Origin: Chloroflexota bacterium
GTDB lineage: Bacteria; Chloroflexota; Anaerolineae; Anaerolineales; Villigracilaceae
Assembly (NCBI GenBank): GCA_021787595.1
Contig: JAJYLQ010000001.1
Location: 124,001-188,000, forward strand
Reading direction: 5' to 3'
DNA: 64,000 nt
This document shows, in pieces, positions 51,776 to 60,730 of this stretch. The position numbers and the translations under genes were made by a program. A model generated the notes under the pieces. That model was not told the DNA's origin, searched no databases, and was given only the letters and a program-made list of their open reading frames with translations. Position 1 is the stretch's first letter. Each line of letters begins with the position of its first letter.

Positions 51776-52435
51776 TCAGAATTTTTCCGGGAAGATCGGT
51801 TCGGGTTTGCCCAGCACCGGCAAAGGTTTGGTTAGATAAACGTCCACGAACGCGCCGACGGTTGCAAGCTGTTCGCGGATGTTCCAGATCCACATCAGCG
51901 GGGGCCAGTAACGATAATTGTTCGCCTCTACGCCGATAGCTTGAACACCGAGCATGTTGCATAAGAACAACGCGCGCGGCAAATGAAACTGCTGCGTGAC
52001 GAGCAAAGCCGAATCGAGTCCGAAGATGGCCCTGGCGCGGTAACAGGTATCGTACGTGCGCCGGCCCGCATAATCGAGGACGATCGCATCTTCCGGGACT
52101 CCGAGGCGGATCGCGTAATCGCGCATGGCACCCGGCTCATTGTAATTCGCGAAGCGGTTGTCACCGCTCATCAACAATTTTTGGACTTTGCCGCTGAAGT
52201 AAAGCTGTGCCGCCGTTTCGACGCGGTCGCGCAAAATCGCAGTCGGAGTCCCATCCCGGTTCAAACCTGCGCCAAAGACGATGGCGACGCGCTCCGCCGG
52301 CGCGTCATTCACCTGGTAAATGCGCGTCCAACTGGAAATCGTCGTAACGATGCGCGGGAGAAAGAATACAAGCAGTCCGGCTGCAATGAATGCCAGAATC
52401 AACCTTCGCAGGAATTTGAGATATCGTTTCCACAT
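51776..52435 (-). CDS. SanA/YdcF-like DUF218 membrane protein
   Basis: 219 residues from ATG 52435 (MWKRYLKFLRR); the open frame continues to 52804 only through the PhnE2 gene. One TM helix (LILAFIAAGLLVFFLPRIV) then a DUF218 domain: AIVFGAGLNRDG, LLMSGDNRFANYNEPGAM, LVTQQFHLPRALFLC. SanA-type proteins affect the cell-envelope barrier; mechanism not known. Next gene downstream, 37 bp away, is the RelE antitoxin. Confidence 0.88.
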   Translation of the reverse strand: MWKRYLKFLRRLILAFIAAGLLVFFLPRIVTTISSWTRIYQVNDAPAERVAIVFGAGLNRDGTPTAILRDRVETAAQLYFSGKVQKLLMSGDNRFANYNEPGAMRDYAIRLGVPEDAIVLDYAGRRTYDTCYRARAIFGLDSALLVTQQFHLPRALFLCNMLGVQAIGVEANNYRYWPPLMWIWNIREQLATVGAFVDVYLTKPLPVLGKPEPIFPEKF

Positions 52436-52468
52436 CGGCAGAATTCTACCAAATTCCCTCACCCCTAT

Positions 52469-52491
52469 CCCCTCTCCCTTTGGGAGAGGGG
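52469..52491. repeat. Hairpin repeat
   Basis: CCCCTCTCCC-TTT-GGGAGAGGGG, perfect 10-bp arms, downstream of the PhnE2 gene. Same core as one stem at 24045-24070. May also end the phn transcript. Confidence 0.8.
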
Positions 52492-52502
52492 TATGCTGCT
52501 GA

Positions 52503-53648
52503 TTACGTATATCGCTTACGCACTTCTGCGCTGAAGAAGTCCATCGCCCACACGACCAAAACAATGGCCCAGATGGCCGTGCCCGCTTTTTGATACTCCA
52601 GCACGTTGATGCGCTGACTGAGATAGAAGCCGATGCCGCCGCCGCCCACGAATCCCAGAATGGTGCTGATGCGGACGTTGATATCCCAGTGGTAGATGAT
52701 GTATGAGATGAAATCCGGGATGATCTGCGGAACCACAGAGAATACCACCACCTGGATCGGCCTGGCGCCCGTGGCGGAGACCGCCTCCAGCGGGCCAGGG
52801 TCAATGCTTTCGACCGCCTCCGAAAACAACTTACCCAGCGAAGCCATCGTGATGACCGTCAGCGCCAGCACCCCGGCAAATGCGCCAAACCCCACCCACA
52901 GCGCGAACACGGTTGCCAGTACCAGCGAATCATAGGAGCGCGTAATGTTCAGGATGGAGCGTACGATCACATAAATGGAAGTTCCCAGCCTGCTGTGCCC
53001 CATGATGTTGCGGGCCGCGAGGAAACTGATGGGCGCGGCGATGATCGTCCCGGCGGTCGTGGCCAGCAGAGCGATGAAGACGGTCACGATGATATTGTTG
53101 ATCACATCCTTGAGCGCCTGGCTGGGAAGCAGCCCTCCGAAGGGGACGGCAGTCAGGGCCTGCAAATGACTTGGGATCCCGCCGGTCGTCGTGTTGATCG
53201 GGCGCACCTGCACCTGCGCCGTAAAATTTCCATGGGCATCCGTCCGAGCTAATTTCGAGAACAGCGCGTTTCCATTCGGCAGAAGCCATTGGATCTTTAC
53301 ATCCGTATCCGGCTGCATTCCTGTGCCGCTCACGCTGACGGTATCGCCGGGATTGGCGCAGGCGACGTTCGCAAAAATGTGCGCCTGGTTATCAGGCAGT
53401 TGAGTCGGCTGTGCCGACCCGCACGGGACCGGGAAAACAATATCGAGAGTGGTGTCGTGAGTCTGGTGGGTGAATAAATCGGGATGAAGCAGGTCATTCA
53501 ATATCGCCTGGCTTTTGCCCAGCGAGGTGATGAGTTTGACGGGGTTGATTTCCGTCTCGCGGTAGCCAATCCCATACGCGGCAGCAACGAGCAGGAGGAG
53601 GAAGCCGGTGACAAACCAGCGGCGGAGGTTGAAACGGCGCGCATCCAT
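52503..53648 (-). CDS. Phosphonate-type ABC permease (PhnE2) with inserted extracytoplasmic domain
   Basis: 381 residues, over 100 more than usual PhnE. TM1 (about 11-28) is followed by an Ig/IPT-like region (about 65-165) with C76 and C97 that could form a disulfide and a VSVSGTGMQPDTDVKIQWLLPNG core. The permease domain follows from about 178 (IAAPISFLAARNIMG, EAVSATGARPIQVVVFSVVPQIIPDF as the EAA loop, ISTILGFVGGGGIGFYLSQR). It pairs with PhnE1 or forms a homodimer. Confidence 0.88.
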   Translation of the reverse strand: MDARRFNLRRWFVTGFLLLLVAAAYGIGYRETEINPVKLITSLGKSQAILNDLLHPDLFTHQTHDTTLDIVFPVPCGSAQPTQLPDNQAHIFANVACANPGDTVSVSGTGMQPDTDVKIQWLLPNGNALFSKLARTDAHGNFTAQVQVRPINTTTGGIPSHLQALTAVPFGGLLPSQALKDVINNIIVTVFIALLATTAGTIIAAPISFLAARNIMGHSRLGTSIYVIVRSILNITRSYDSLVLATVFALWVGFGAFAGVLALTVITMASLGKLFSEAVESIDPGPLEAVSATGARPIQVVVFSVVPQIIPDFISYIIYHWDINVRISTILGFVGGGGIGFYLSQRINVLEYQKAGTAIWAIVLVVWAMDFFSAEVRKRYT

Positions 53649-53649
53649 G

Positions 53650-55053
53650 TTACACCAGCCTGGCCCGGACGCGCGCGCTCACAAAATCGAGCGTAACGAC
53701 GATGACGGCGATGGCGATAAACGAGGAACTCACCGCCTCGAAATCGCCTTTGATGATCCATTGATAGAGATAGAAGCCAATCCCGCCGCCGCCGACGAAA
53801 CCGATGATGGTCGAGGTACGCACATTGATGTCCCAGCGGAACAAGGTGAAGGAGGCAAAAGGCGGCACGATCTGCGGAATGACCGCATATCGAACCATCT
53901 GGATCCAATTTCCGCCGACGGCCCGGATCGCCTCCAGCGGTCCGGGGTCAATGCCTTCGATCACTTCGGAATACAATTTGCCCAGCGCGGCGATGGTATG
54001 CAATGTGATCGCGATCGCGCCCGCGAAGGGACCCAGCCCCACGATCACTACAAAGATGATGGCAATAATCAACGGCTCGATGGAGCGCAGGATGTTCAGG
54101 AGCGTGCGGACAATGACATAAATGGATAACGTAAGCGGATGGCCGCCCATCAGATTGCGGGCAGCCAGGAAACTGATGGGGATGGCGCCCAGCGCGCCGA
54201 ACGTCGTGGAGATCAGCGCCAGAAAAATGGTTTGGATGATTCCCTGAACAACATAGCCGCCGTTTTCCGAAAGTTGGAAGCCGGGCCGTGGACGGCTCTG
54301 CACGAGATAGATGCGATGTTCGAGCGGCAAGGTGGGATCGGGAGCGGCGGAAAGCGCGCTGGGCGGAATATGAATCGTCGTATCGAGATTCCCCTGCGCG
54401 TCGGTTGTCACATAAAGGTCGGTGATAAAACCTTTCCCAAGAGGGAGAATATCCCCGATGGGCGTCGCCCATTGAATATTGGTCGGGGTATCGGGCCACA
54501 GACCGCTGGCTTGCACGGTCAATTCCTGATTCAGCTTGCCGCAATTGGGAGAGATGGCAACGTGAATGCCATTGACGGTGTTGACCGCCTCGGGAGGATT
54601 CGGTCCACAGGGGACTTCGACGGGGGCCCAGGCACTATTCGTCGTTTCGACTCCCGAGAAAAAATCCGGGTGGAACATGGGGATGACGATGGAGGTCGCC
54701 CGGTCCAAGTTCCTGATGAGCGCGGAAAAATCGATGCCCGTAACCTGCCATCCAATTCCATACCCCATCACCAGCAGCGCCAACAGAGGCAGGAACGCCG
54801 AGCGCAGCTTTCCGCGCGCCGCGCCTACCGCGTCCCAAACGTTCCACAGCCAGAGAACCGCCGGCGCCGCATACCACGCTGGGACGCCGTACCAAAACGC
54901 GATCAGGACGGCTAGAAACGCGCCAAAGAGGACGATAACGCCGCGGTATCGCTGCCGCGCATAGATTTGTCCCAAGCCGGGCAGGATCAAAGAAAGCAAA
55001 CCAGCGGTAATCGAGGACCGCTTCGATGGATTGGAAGAAAGCCTGGCCGCCAT
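53650..55053 (-). CDS. Phosphonate-type ABC permease (PhnE1) with N-terminal TM unit and inserted domain
   Basis: 467 residues from ATG 55053 (MAARLSSNPSKR), which begins just past the PhnC stop. An N-terminal hydrophobic part (LILPGLGQIYARQRYRG) resembles TM2-type membrane domains. An extracytoplasmic domain (about 125-255) with C149 and C171 is similar in position and core pattern (GLWPDTPTNIQWATPIG) to that of PhnE2. The permease (from about 270) ends TIIGFVGGGGIGFYLYQW. One bp separates it from the PhnE2 gene. Confidence 0.88.
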   Translation of the reverse strand: MAARLSSNPSKRSSITAGLLSLILPGLGQIYARQRYRGVIVLFGAFLAVLIAFWYGVPAWYAAPAVLWLWNVWDAVGAARGKLRSAFLPLLALLVMGYGIGWQVTGIDFSALIRNLDRATSIVIPMFHPDFFSGVETTNSAWAPVEVPCGPNPPEAVNTVNGIHVAISPNCGKLNQELTVQASGLWPDTPTNIQWATPIGDILPLGKGFITDLYVTTDAQGNLDTTIHIPPSALSAAPDPTLPLEHRIYLVQSRPRPGFQLSENGGYVVQGIIQTIFLALISTTFGALGAIPISFLAARNLMGGHPLTLSIYVIVRTLLNILRSIEPLIIAIIFVVIVGLGPFAGAIAITLHTIAALGKLYSEVIEGIDPGPLEAIRAVGGNWIQMVRYAVIPQIVPPFASFTLFRWDINVRTSTIIGFVGGGGIGFYLYQWIIKGDFEAVSSSFIAIAVIVVTLDFVSARVRARLV

Positions 55054-55054
55054 G

Positions 55055-55825
55055 TTAACCCTCTTCAACGGTGGTAGCGCGCACCTCCTGCGCTTCCTCG
55101 CCATAGATTTCCTTGAACTTGGCGCGGTCAATTTCTTTCGGCAAGCCTTCGAAAACCTTAACTCCCTCCTTGAGGGCGATGACGCGCGTGGCGTAGCGGT
55201 GAACCAGATCCAGAAAATGCAGACTGCAAAGAACGGTGATGCCTTCCTTGTTCAATTGTTCGAGATAGCGGAGGATGGAATGGGAAAGGACCGGGTCCAG
55301 CGATGCGACGGGTTCGTCCGCCAGGATCAGTTTTGGCTCCTGCATCAGCGTCCGGGCGATCCCGACCCGCTGCTGCTGCCCGCCGGAAAGAGCGTCGGCG
55401 CGGTTATCGGCTTTATCGGCAATCCCCACCCGCTCCAGCGCCTTGAGCGCCCGTTCCCGGTCGCTCTTGGACCACAGGCCCAAGACGCTCGAAAAGGAAT
55501 TGACGTATCCAAGCCGCCCCGAAAGCACATTGGTCATCACACTGCTGCGTTTGACCACGTTGAATTGCTGGAAGACCATGCCGACATGGCGGCGGAGCTG
55601 CCGGAGTTCGGCAGGCGAGGCCCGGGTGATGTTGGCACCGTCCCATAGTACCCTGCCCTCGGTCGGTTCGATCAAACGATTGATGCACCGCAATAACGTG
55701 GATTTACCGGAACCGGAAAGACCAATGATGACCAAAAATTCCCCATCCTGAACGGTGAACGTAACATCCTTGAGCGCCACAGTTCCGTTCGGATACACCT
55801 TGGTAAGATGTTCGATTTGCAGCAA
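55055..55825 (-). CDS. phnC: Phosphonate-type ABC transporter ATPase (PhnC)
   Basis: 256 residues. Walker A GLSGSGKST, signature LSGGQQQRVGIARTL and Walker B LILADEPVASLDP, with the N-terminal PhnC pattern HLTKVYPNGTVALKDVTF. Translation starts at TTG 55825, which has a strong GGAGGTG 5 bp upstream. Imports phosphonate, phosphite or a related oxyanion with PhnD and the two PhnE permeases. No C-P lyase genes are in this window. Confidence 0.93.
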   Translation of the reverse strand: MLQIEHLTKVYPNGTVALKDVTFTVQDGEFLVIIGLSGSGKSTLLRCINRLIEPTEGRVLWDGANITRASPAELRQLRRHVGMVFQQFNVVKRSSVMTNVLSGRLGYVNSFSSVLGLWSKSDRERALKALERVGIADKADNRADALSGGQQQRVGIARTLMQEPKLILADEPVASLDPVLSHSILRYLEQLNKEGITVLCSLHFLDLVHRYATRVIALKEGVKVFEGLPKEIDRAKFKEIYGEEAQEVRATTVEEG

Positions 55826-55853
55826 TGAAACACCTCCGCGCGATATTCAAAAT

Positions 55854-55886
55854 GGAGGGGAGGGAAGCCGGGCTTCCCTCCCCTCC
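55854..55886 (-). promoter_or_regulatory. Hairpin between the PhnD and PhnC genes
   Basis: Perfect 16-bp arms GGAGGGGAGGGAAGCC (55854-55869) and GGCTTCCCTCCCCTCC (55871-55886). It lies in the gap after the binding-protein gene, which would stabilise that message or partly stop transcription before the ATPase gene, as at 28261-28299. Confidence 0.75.
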
Positions 55887-55906
55887 ACGGTCTTGGGCGA
55901 TATGGA

Positions 55907-56938
55907 TTACTTGACGAACTGGCTCAAGTCGAGGCCGGAGGCTTGCAGATAGGAGCGGAACTCATCGTAGACGGTATCGTCCGCTTTCACCAATCCGCCG
56001 ATCTGGTACAAGTCGTTGAGGGCTTTTTTGCCAGCATCGGTCCCAGCGATCTGCAGCATGGCGGCTGTGATCTTGTCGCGCAGATCCTGCGGCATATCCG
56101 GCGCGTACGACATGTTGTCGTTGGGGATGATCGCCTTGGTCTGGAAGATCACGACCACTTTGTCGTTCACATCCGGATGATCCTTGGAAATACTGGAGCG
56201 TGCGTCCACGTACGTAGTTCCATAATCGCAGATGCCGCCGTTATAAAGCGCCTGCACCACCTGGGTATGACCGCCCGTGAAAACCGGGTTGGGAATATCG
56301 GCATCCGCCAAGCCGGCCTTCTTCAAGAAGATGAGCGGGATCACATAGCCCGAAGTGGATTGCGGGTCGGCAAAGCAGGCCTTCTTGCCTTTGAATTGCA
56401 GCAGGGTGGAAACCTCGGCATCCGTGGCGGGCGTATCCGCCGCAGGCGTGAATCCCGCGGATTTCGCGGCCAGGAACTGCGCCCCGTAGTGATCGGACCC
56501 GAAGCGGTTGGTGATCAAAGCCACATCGGCGTAGCCCTTTTGATGGGCAATGATGTAACCGAAGGTCGCCATCCAGCCGATCTGGGCGTTACCCGAACCC
56601 ATGGCCTCGGTCAAAGCAGCGTAGGAAGTTGGCACGATGCCCTTGAACGTCAGGCCGGTTTGCTTGGACAGCAAATCCAGGAGTTCCTGTCCGCCGGTGG
56701 TGATTTGCTGCGAAGTGCCGGAAGGCTCGAAGGCCACCACGATGGGATTATTCGCAGTGCCGAATGCGGGGGCGGAAGTAGTGGCGGTGACCGCCGGCGC
56801 CGTGGCCGGCGCGGGAGCCTGCGTTGCCGGAGCCTGCGTTGCCGCTTGTGTGGGCGTGGCCGCCGGGCCGCACGCTGAAAGCGCTATGGAAAAAGCAGCG
56901 ATCAGCGCCAGTAAAGTGAACGTAAGGCGTTTATTCAT
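55907..56938 (-). CDS. phnD: Phosphonate/phosphite-type binding lipoprotein (PhnD)
   Basis: 343 residues from ATG 56938, which has AAGGAG 6 bp upstream; the ATG at 56944 has it overlapping. Lipobox ALSACGPA, then a Pro/Thr/Ala linker, then a PhnD fold: VAFEPSGTSQQITTGGQ, ALTEAMGSGNAQIGW, GYVIPLIFLKK, CDYGTTYVDARSSI. Captures the oxyanion for the PhnC/E complex; first gene of the unit in which PhnC, PhnE1 and PhnE2 follow. Confidence 0.92.
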   Translation of the reverse strand: MNKRLTFTLLALIAAFSIALSACGPAATPTQAATQAPATQAPAPATAPAVTATTSAPAFGTANNPIVVAFEPSGTSQQITTGGQELLDLLSKQTGLTFKGIVPTSYAALTEAMGSGNAQIGWMATFGYIIAHQKGYADVALITNRFGSDHYGAQFLAAKSAGFTPAADTPATDAEVSTLLQFKGKKACFADPQSTSGYVIPLIFLKKAGLADADIPNPVFTGGHTQVVQALYNGGICDYGTTYVDARSSISKDHPDVNDKVVVIFQTKAIIPNDNMSYAPDMPQDLRDKITAAMLQIAGTDAGKKALNDLYQIGGLVKADDTVYDEFRSYLQASGLDLSQFVK

Positions 56939-57106
56939 TTGCATCTCCTTCTACAGAAATTGGGGTTGTATGCGCACGCATACTGAACTCATCATAACCT
57001 GAAAAATTTCTTTCGGCAAGCGATTTGCCTTTGGAAATACAAACAGGTGACTTTCATCATCATTTGGCCGAGACGCTCAAGTCCGAACGCGAACGGGGCC
57101 GGGACC

Positions 57107-57257
57107 TTACTTGATCAAGGAAGCGGGATCAACGCCGGCCTTCTTGAGGAGTGCCGCGAAATCTGCATACATCGTGAAGGTCGAATCGATTTGCTGAAAG
57201 CAGCACAGCAGCAATCAGCAAAACGCAAAATTGCAGGAACGATAAGCGTTCATTCAT
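57107..57257 (-). pseudogene. Relic of a third PhnD gene
   Basis: An ATG at 57257 with GAGGAG upstream opens a signal-peptide-like run (MNERLSFLQFCVLLIAAVLL). The frame then changes by +1 and ends IDSTFTMYADFAALLKKAGVDPASLIK in two short pieces, followed by TAA. That ending matches the C-termini of the two intact PhnD proteins (YDEFRSYLQASGLDLSQFVK and YDEFRKAVKASGLDLNMLVR). So both ends of a PhnD gene remain and about 300 codons between them are gone. Confidence 0.75.
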
Positions 57258-57297
57258 ACTGCATCTCCTCTCGATAGACGGATTATGGGCGATCTTA

Positions 57298-58317
57298 TCA
57301 TCTTACCAGCATGTTCAAATCCAGTCCCGAGGCTTTGACGGCCTTGCGGAATTCATCATATTGTCCATCCCGGATGACGTCCATGGCATTGAATCCATAC
57401 AAGGTCTGCATCGCAGAACTTCCGTCCGGCGTGGACATCAAATCCACAAAGGCACGGGTCAACACACGACTCATATCAACGGTCATGCCGTGCGCATAAA
57501 CCAGCACCTCATAAGGAATGATGGACGGCGTCTGCCAGACAATCATCACTTTTTGATTCACATCCGGGAAACTATCTTCGAGGCCGGGATAGGCGCGCGC
57601 ATCAATGTACGTCGCGCCGAAGTCGCAGATGCCTCCCGCATATACCGCGCGCACGACCGTCGGCTGGCCGGCCACAAAAGCGGGTTCGAGTGTTTTGACC
57701 CCGGCTTCGCCAAGAAATCCAAGCGGGACAACGTAGCCCGATGGAGAAAATTCATCAGCCCAGCATGGTTTCTTTCCATCGAATTGAGCCAGGGCCGCAG
57801 TGACATCCGCCGTGTTTTGGGCTTTGACCGGATCATAATAAGACGTAAAGCCCGCATCGCTCCGGACGATGAACTGGGCGCCGTAAAACGTATTTCCATT
57901 TTGCTGACGGGCAAATGCCGCGGTGACATAGTCCTGGCTGCTCGCCAGCAGGTACCCGAACGGCGTAAGGACTCCGATGTGTGCGCTGCCATTCCCAAAA
58001 GCCCTGACCAGTTCCGTCTCATTTGGAGGAATGACCGAAACAAAACTATAGCCTGTTGAATTCTCCAATGCTGAGGTCAGGACCTTCCCGGCGTTGATTA
58101 CATCCTGCGTTGGGTGCGTGGATGGCGTCAGGGCGAGGATCAAGGGATTTTTAGCGGAACCCAGCGGGATGTCCGGGGAAGGTACGGCCGCTGTCAGCGT
58201 AAACGCAGCGGCTGCGGTAGGCGTGGCTACAGGTCCTGGAGTGGGAATCAAACCACCCTCTACGGGAAGCGTGCAAGCGAAAAGCCCAACGAAAATCAGC
58301 AGGAGGAATTTCTTCAT
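57298..58317 (-). CDS. Second phosphonate-type binding lipoprotein (PhnD paralogue)
   Basis: 339 residues from ATG 58317 (MKKFLLLIFVGLFAC) with a lipobox at FACT and AGGGAACG region upstream; the open frame to 58359 adds 14 residues. Same PhnD pattern (LALTPSTHPTQDVINAGK, GYVVPLGFLGEAG, CDFGATYIDARAYPG), clearly diverged from the first PhnD. Two binding proteins for one transporter suggest more than one oxyanion or affinity. Confidence 0.9.
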   Translation of the reverse strand: MKKFLLLIFVGLFACTLPVEGGLIPTPGPVATPTAAAAFTLTAAVPSPDIPLGSAKNPLILALTPSTHPTQDVINAGKVLTSALENSTGYSFVSVIPPNETELVRAFGNGSAHIGVLTPFGYLLASSQDYVTAAFARQQNGNTFYGAQFIVRSDAGFTSYYDPVKAQNTADVTAALAQFDGKKPCWADEFSPSGYVVPLGFLGEAGVKTLEPAFVAGQPTVVRAVYAGGICDFGATYIDARAYPGLEDSFPDVNQKVMIVWQTPSIIPYEVLVYAHGMTVDMSRVLTRAFVDLMSTPDGSSAMQTLYGFNAMDVIRDGQYDEFRKAVKASGLDLNMLVR

Positions 58318-58392
58318 CCGTTCCCTAACGCGGTTGTATGGTGTTAATGATACAGTCATTGCTATAATTGAACAAGTTCAAGGAGAAAGTTC

Positions 58393-59076
58393 ATGAATAA
58401 CAACCGTGGCTCCAGTATCTTTTCCATTCTAATATTGATCGTGGTAGCCGCCGGGGTCTATTTCATCGTACAAACTGTGCAGCAAACTGCGCAGCAGGCA
58501 CAACAGGCGCTTAACCCGCTTCAACAGGCCAACTCTTCACTGCAAACACAGGTCTCGGATATGATGCATCCCACACCGACGGTCATCCCCGATCCGGTCA
58601 CGTACATCACACAAGTGCGGGCACTGGCGCGGCTCGAGACCATTCAGTACAGCGTCGAGAAAGTCGTCACATGCGAGGTCAATCAAGGGACATTCAGTTT
58701 TGCATTCGGCGATAAGGTACTCTTTGTCGGTCATGGCACTGTGATTGCCGGGATAGATATGTCCAACATCAATCCGGGAGACATGCAGCTGGCAAATGGC
58801 GTGCTGACCGTAAAACTCCCGCCGCCGGAGATTTTCATCGCAACGCTGGACAACGATAAATCCTATGTGTACAGCCGCGATACGGGGGTTCTGGTCAAAC
58901 CTGACGCAACGCTCGAAACCACCTGCCGCCAGTCGGCACAGGATGAAATACAAAAGGCGGCGCTTGGCGACGGCATCCTGAATACCGCGCTCCAAAATGC
59001 GGAGACGTATCTCTCAAGATTCTTCGCGGCACTCGGTTATCAAAACACGATCTTCCAGGTAACGCCCGTGGATTAA
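58393..59076 (+). CDS. DUF4230 membrane-anchored protein
   Basis: 227 residues. A single N-terminal TM helix (IFSILILIVVAAGVYFIV), a Gln-rich coiled-coil-like stretch (30-52), then DUF4230 (ALARLETIQYSVEKVVTCEVNQG ... VLFVGHGTVIAGIDMSNI ... VKLPPPEIF). Function unknown. A GAGAAAG lies just upstream of ATG 58393. Divergent from the PhnD paralogue gene. Confidence 0.88.
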   Translation: MNNNRGSSIFSILILIVVAAGVYFIVQTVQQTAQQAQQALNPLQQANSSLQTQVSDMMHPTPTVIPDPVTYITQVRALARLETIQYSVEKVVTCEVNQGTFSFAFGDKVLFVGHGTVIAGIDMSNINPGDMQLANGVLTVKLPPPEIFIATLDNDKSYVYSRDTGVLVKPDATLETTCRQSAQDEIQKAALGDGILNTALQNAETYLSRFFAALGYQNTIFQVTPVD

Positions 59077-59097
59077 TTGAAAGTCGAAGGCTCCAAT

Positions 59098-59934
59098 CTA
59101 AACCCGCTGCGTCCAATCGTCGTGGGCATATTTCGCCCGAACAAGTTCTTCGGCGCGTTCGAGTTCGCTTCTGGATAATTTCCCTTCCTCGAGACTCAAA
59201 TCCAGTTTTGCTTCGAAGGCCCAGACGAAAGCCTGGGCCGCGTCGTTCCACAGCACCGGGTGCCCAAGCACGGATTCGACCGTCGCAGCGCGCGCCAGCA
59301 GCCTTTGCGCCGCGTCGAGGCGGGATGATTCGCCGGCGTAGACCAACGCGTCGGTTATGCGCGCCAGGTCGCCGGTCAAAGGTAAAGAGCCGTGTTGTAA
59401 CACGCCTTCCCTGCGACGCGCCTGCGCTGATCCAATCAATTTTTTTCCCTTGACTGTGATCTCATACGCGGACGGCACTTCGAAGCAGACGGGATTCGGC
59501 GGTAAGCCCCGCGTTCTTCCAGGGTCGCGATCTGGACCCGAGTCTTCTTTCATCTCGACCGGCAGCCCCATCGCCCTGACGGCTTGCAGCAACGCGCCCG
59601 CCAGGCGGTTGTAACTTTCAAGGATCGAGCCGGCCACACGAGGTTCGTCCTGGGGCGCAATGATGGAATATGTCAATTCGTCGGTGTGCAGGATCGCCCG
59701 CCCGCCGGTTGGACGGCGCACTACATCCCAGCCGCGTTGATTGAGGCGCGCTGCATCCACATCTGCAAATGGCTGGGCATGGCCGAGCGAAAGGCAGGGC
59801 GGTCCCCACGAATAAAGCCGCAGCGTCGGGATCGATTCGCCGCGGCCAATATGTTCGAGGATGGATTCATCCACAGCCATGTTCCACGCGCCGCGCGCGG
59901 GAGATGTGATCAAAAGTCGCCAGTTATCGGGCAT
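59098..59934 (-). CDS. Lipoate-protein ligase / octanoyltransferase-like (LplA/LipM family)
   Basis: 278 residues from ATG 59934 (MPDNWRLLITSP); an open frame to 60390 adds 152 non-homologous residues. AVDESILEH, RRPTGGRAILHTDELTYSI and VKGKKLIGSAQARRREGVLQHGSL (catalytic Lys) match the lipoyl-transferase fold. It attaches lipoate or octanoate to the lipoyl domains of 2-oxoacid dehydrogenase or glycine cleavage proteins, which are not in the window. Confidence 0.9.
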   Translation of the reverse strand: MPDNWRLLITSPARGAWNMAVDESILEHIGRGESIPTLRLYSWGPPCLSLGHAQPFADVDAARLNQRGWDVVRRPTGGRAILHTDELTYSIIAPQDEPRVAGSILESYNRLAGALLQAVRAMGLPVEMKEDSGPDRDPGRTRGLPPNPVCFEVPSAYEITVKGKKLIGSAQARRREGVLQHGSLPLTGDLARITDALVYAGESSRLDAAQRLLARAATVESVLGHPVLWNDAAQAFVWAFEAKLDLSLEEGKLSRSELERAEELVRAKYAHDDWTQRV

Positions 59935-59995
59935 ACAAAAAATCAGATCCAAAGACAGGCAAATTTTACCAGAGCAATTACGCAAAGAGCGGTGC

Positions 59996-60024
59996 TTGCA
60001 TAACGGACAAATGTGTTGTATAGT
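59996..60024 (+). promoter_or_regulatory. Promoter for the 60074 gene
   Basis: TTGCAT (59996-60001), a 17-bp spacer and TATAGT (60019-60024). It argues for a start codon downstream of about 60035. Confidence 0.65.
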
Positions 60025-60073
60025 AAAAAAGAAATACGAATGGACCGGCGGGGAAAAGCAAAACTCGAAAGGA

Positions 60074-60730
60074 GTGACGACGAACCCCGAAAACACTCTT
60101 GCCTCAGTATTTGGCATTCTGGCCCTCCTCGCCGTAATTCCAGCGCTTTGGATGGGCGGGAGGATGTTTTCCCATTTGACAGCCTTTGCGTCGAAGAACC
60201 GCTTGAAGGGACAAAGATTCGATCGGGCTGGAAAAGTGATCTTGTGGATGGCGCTGGGCGGACTTTTCATGCTTCCGTTACTCGACATCCTTTCATGGCT
60301 CCAGTCTCTCCTGGGACTATTTGCGCCGCAGGAAGGCAGAATGGCGACTTCGTGGGGCATCACATCCCCGTTCGTCCTGGCTTTGCTCACACTTTTATTG
60401 ACCGCGATGGTTTATGCGTCGGGCATTTGGTTTGGAAAACGCGCTGTCGCAGCGTCCATTTTCAACAGCGCGGGGACCGCCCAAAATTTATCGAGACTTG
60501 AAAAGACATTCATTCTGCTGGCTATCGCAAGCCTTGTCAATCAGATGGCCCGCGATATCGTTCTGACGTTTGTTCTATTTCGGCTTCCTGACCAAATCCA
60601 ATTGCCCGACTATGGCACGATGGGTTTTCTGGCAGCCTGCTTCATGGGTGTTATTCTTGTTTCCCTGACCGTGATTATTTTATACAATCACCTGCCAGAT
60701 GAAAACGCATCACTTGATCGAATTCCTTGA
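60074..60730 (+). CDS. Polytopic membrane protein, unknown
   Basis: About 218 residues with five or six TM helices (LASVFGILALLAVIPALWMGG, ILWMALGGLFMLPLLDIL, LLTLLLTAMVYASGIWFG and later ones). Start uncertain: GTG 60074 is the first start past the promoter at 59996-60024 but AAAGGA directly touches it; ATG 60011 is in the promoter. No family recognised. Its 3' end overlaps the start of the broken IS66-like gene, so the insertion may have replaced its last codons. Confidence 0.55.
   Translation: MTTNPENTLASVFGILALLAVIPALWMGGRMFSHLTAFASKNRLKGQRFDRAGKVILWMALGGLFMLPLLDILSWLQSLLGLFAPQEGRMATSWGITSPFVLALLTLLLTAMVYASGIWFGKRAVAASIFNSAGTAQNLSRLEKTFILLAIASLVNQMARDIVLTFVLFRLPDQIQLPDYGTMGFLAACFMGVILVSLTVIILYNHLPDENASLDRIP

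Noticed and set aside
55943-56878. 311-codon open frame opposite the PhnD gene
   Set aside because: Antisense of a gene with clear lipobox and PhnD motifs; composition is Arg/Gly-rich shadow type.
59935-60390. N-terminal extension of the lipoate ligase-like gene
   Set aside because: The extra 152 residues cover a promoter and the start of the divergent gene and have no lipoyl-ligase features.
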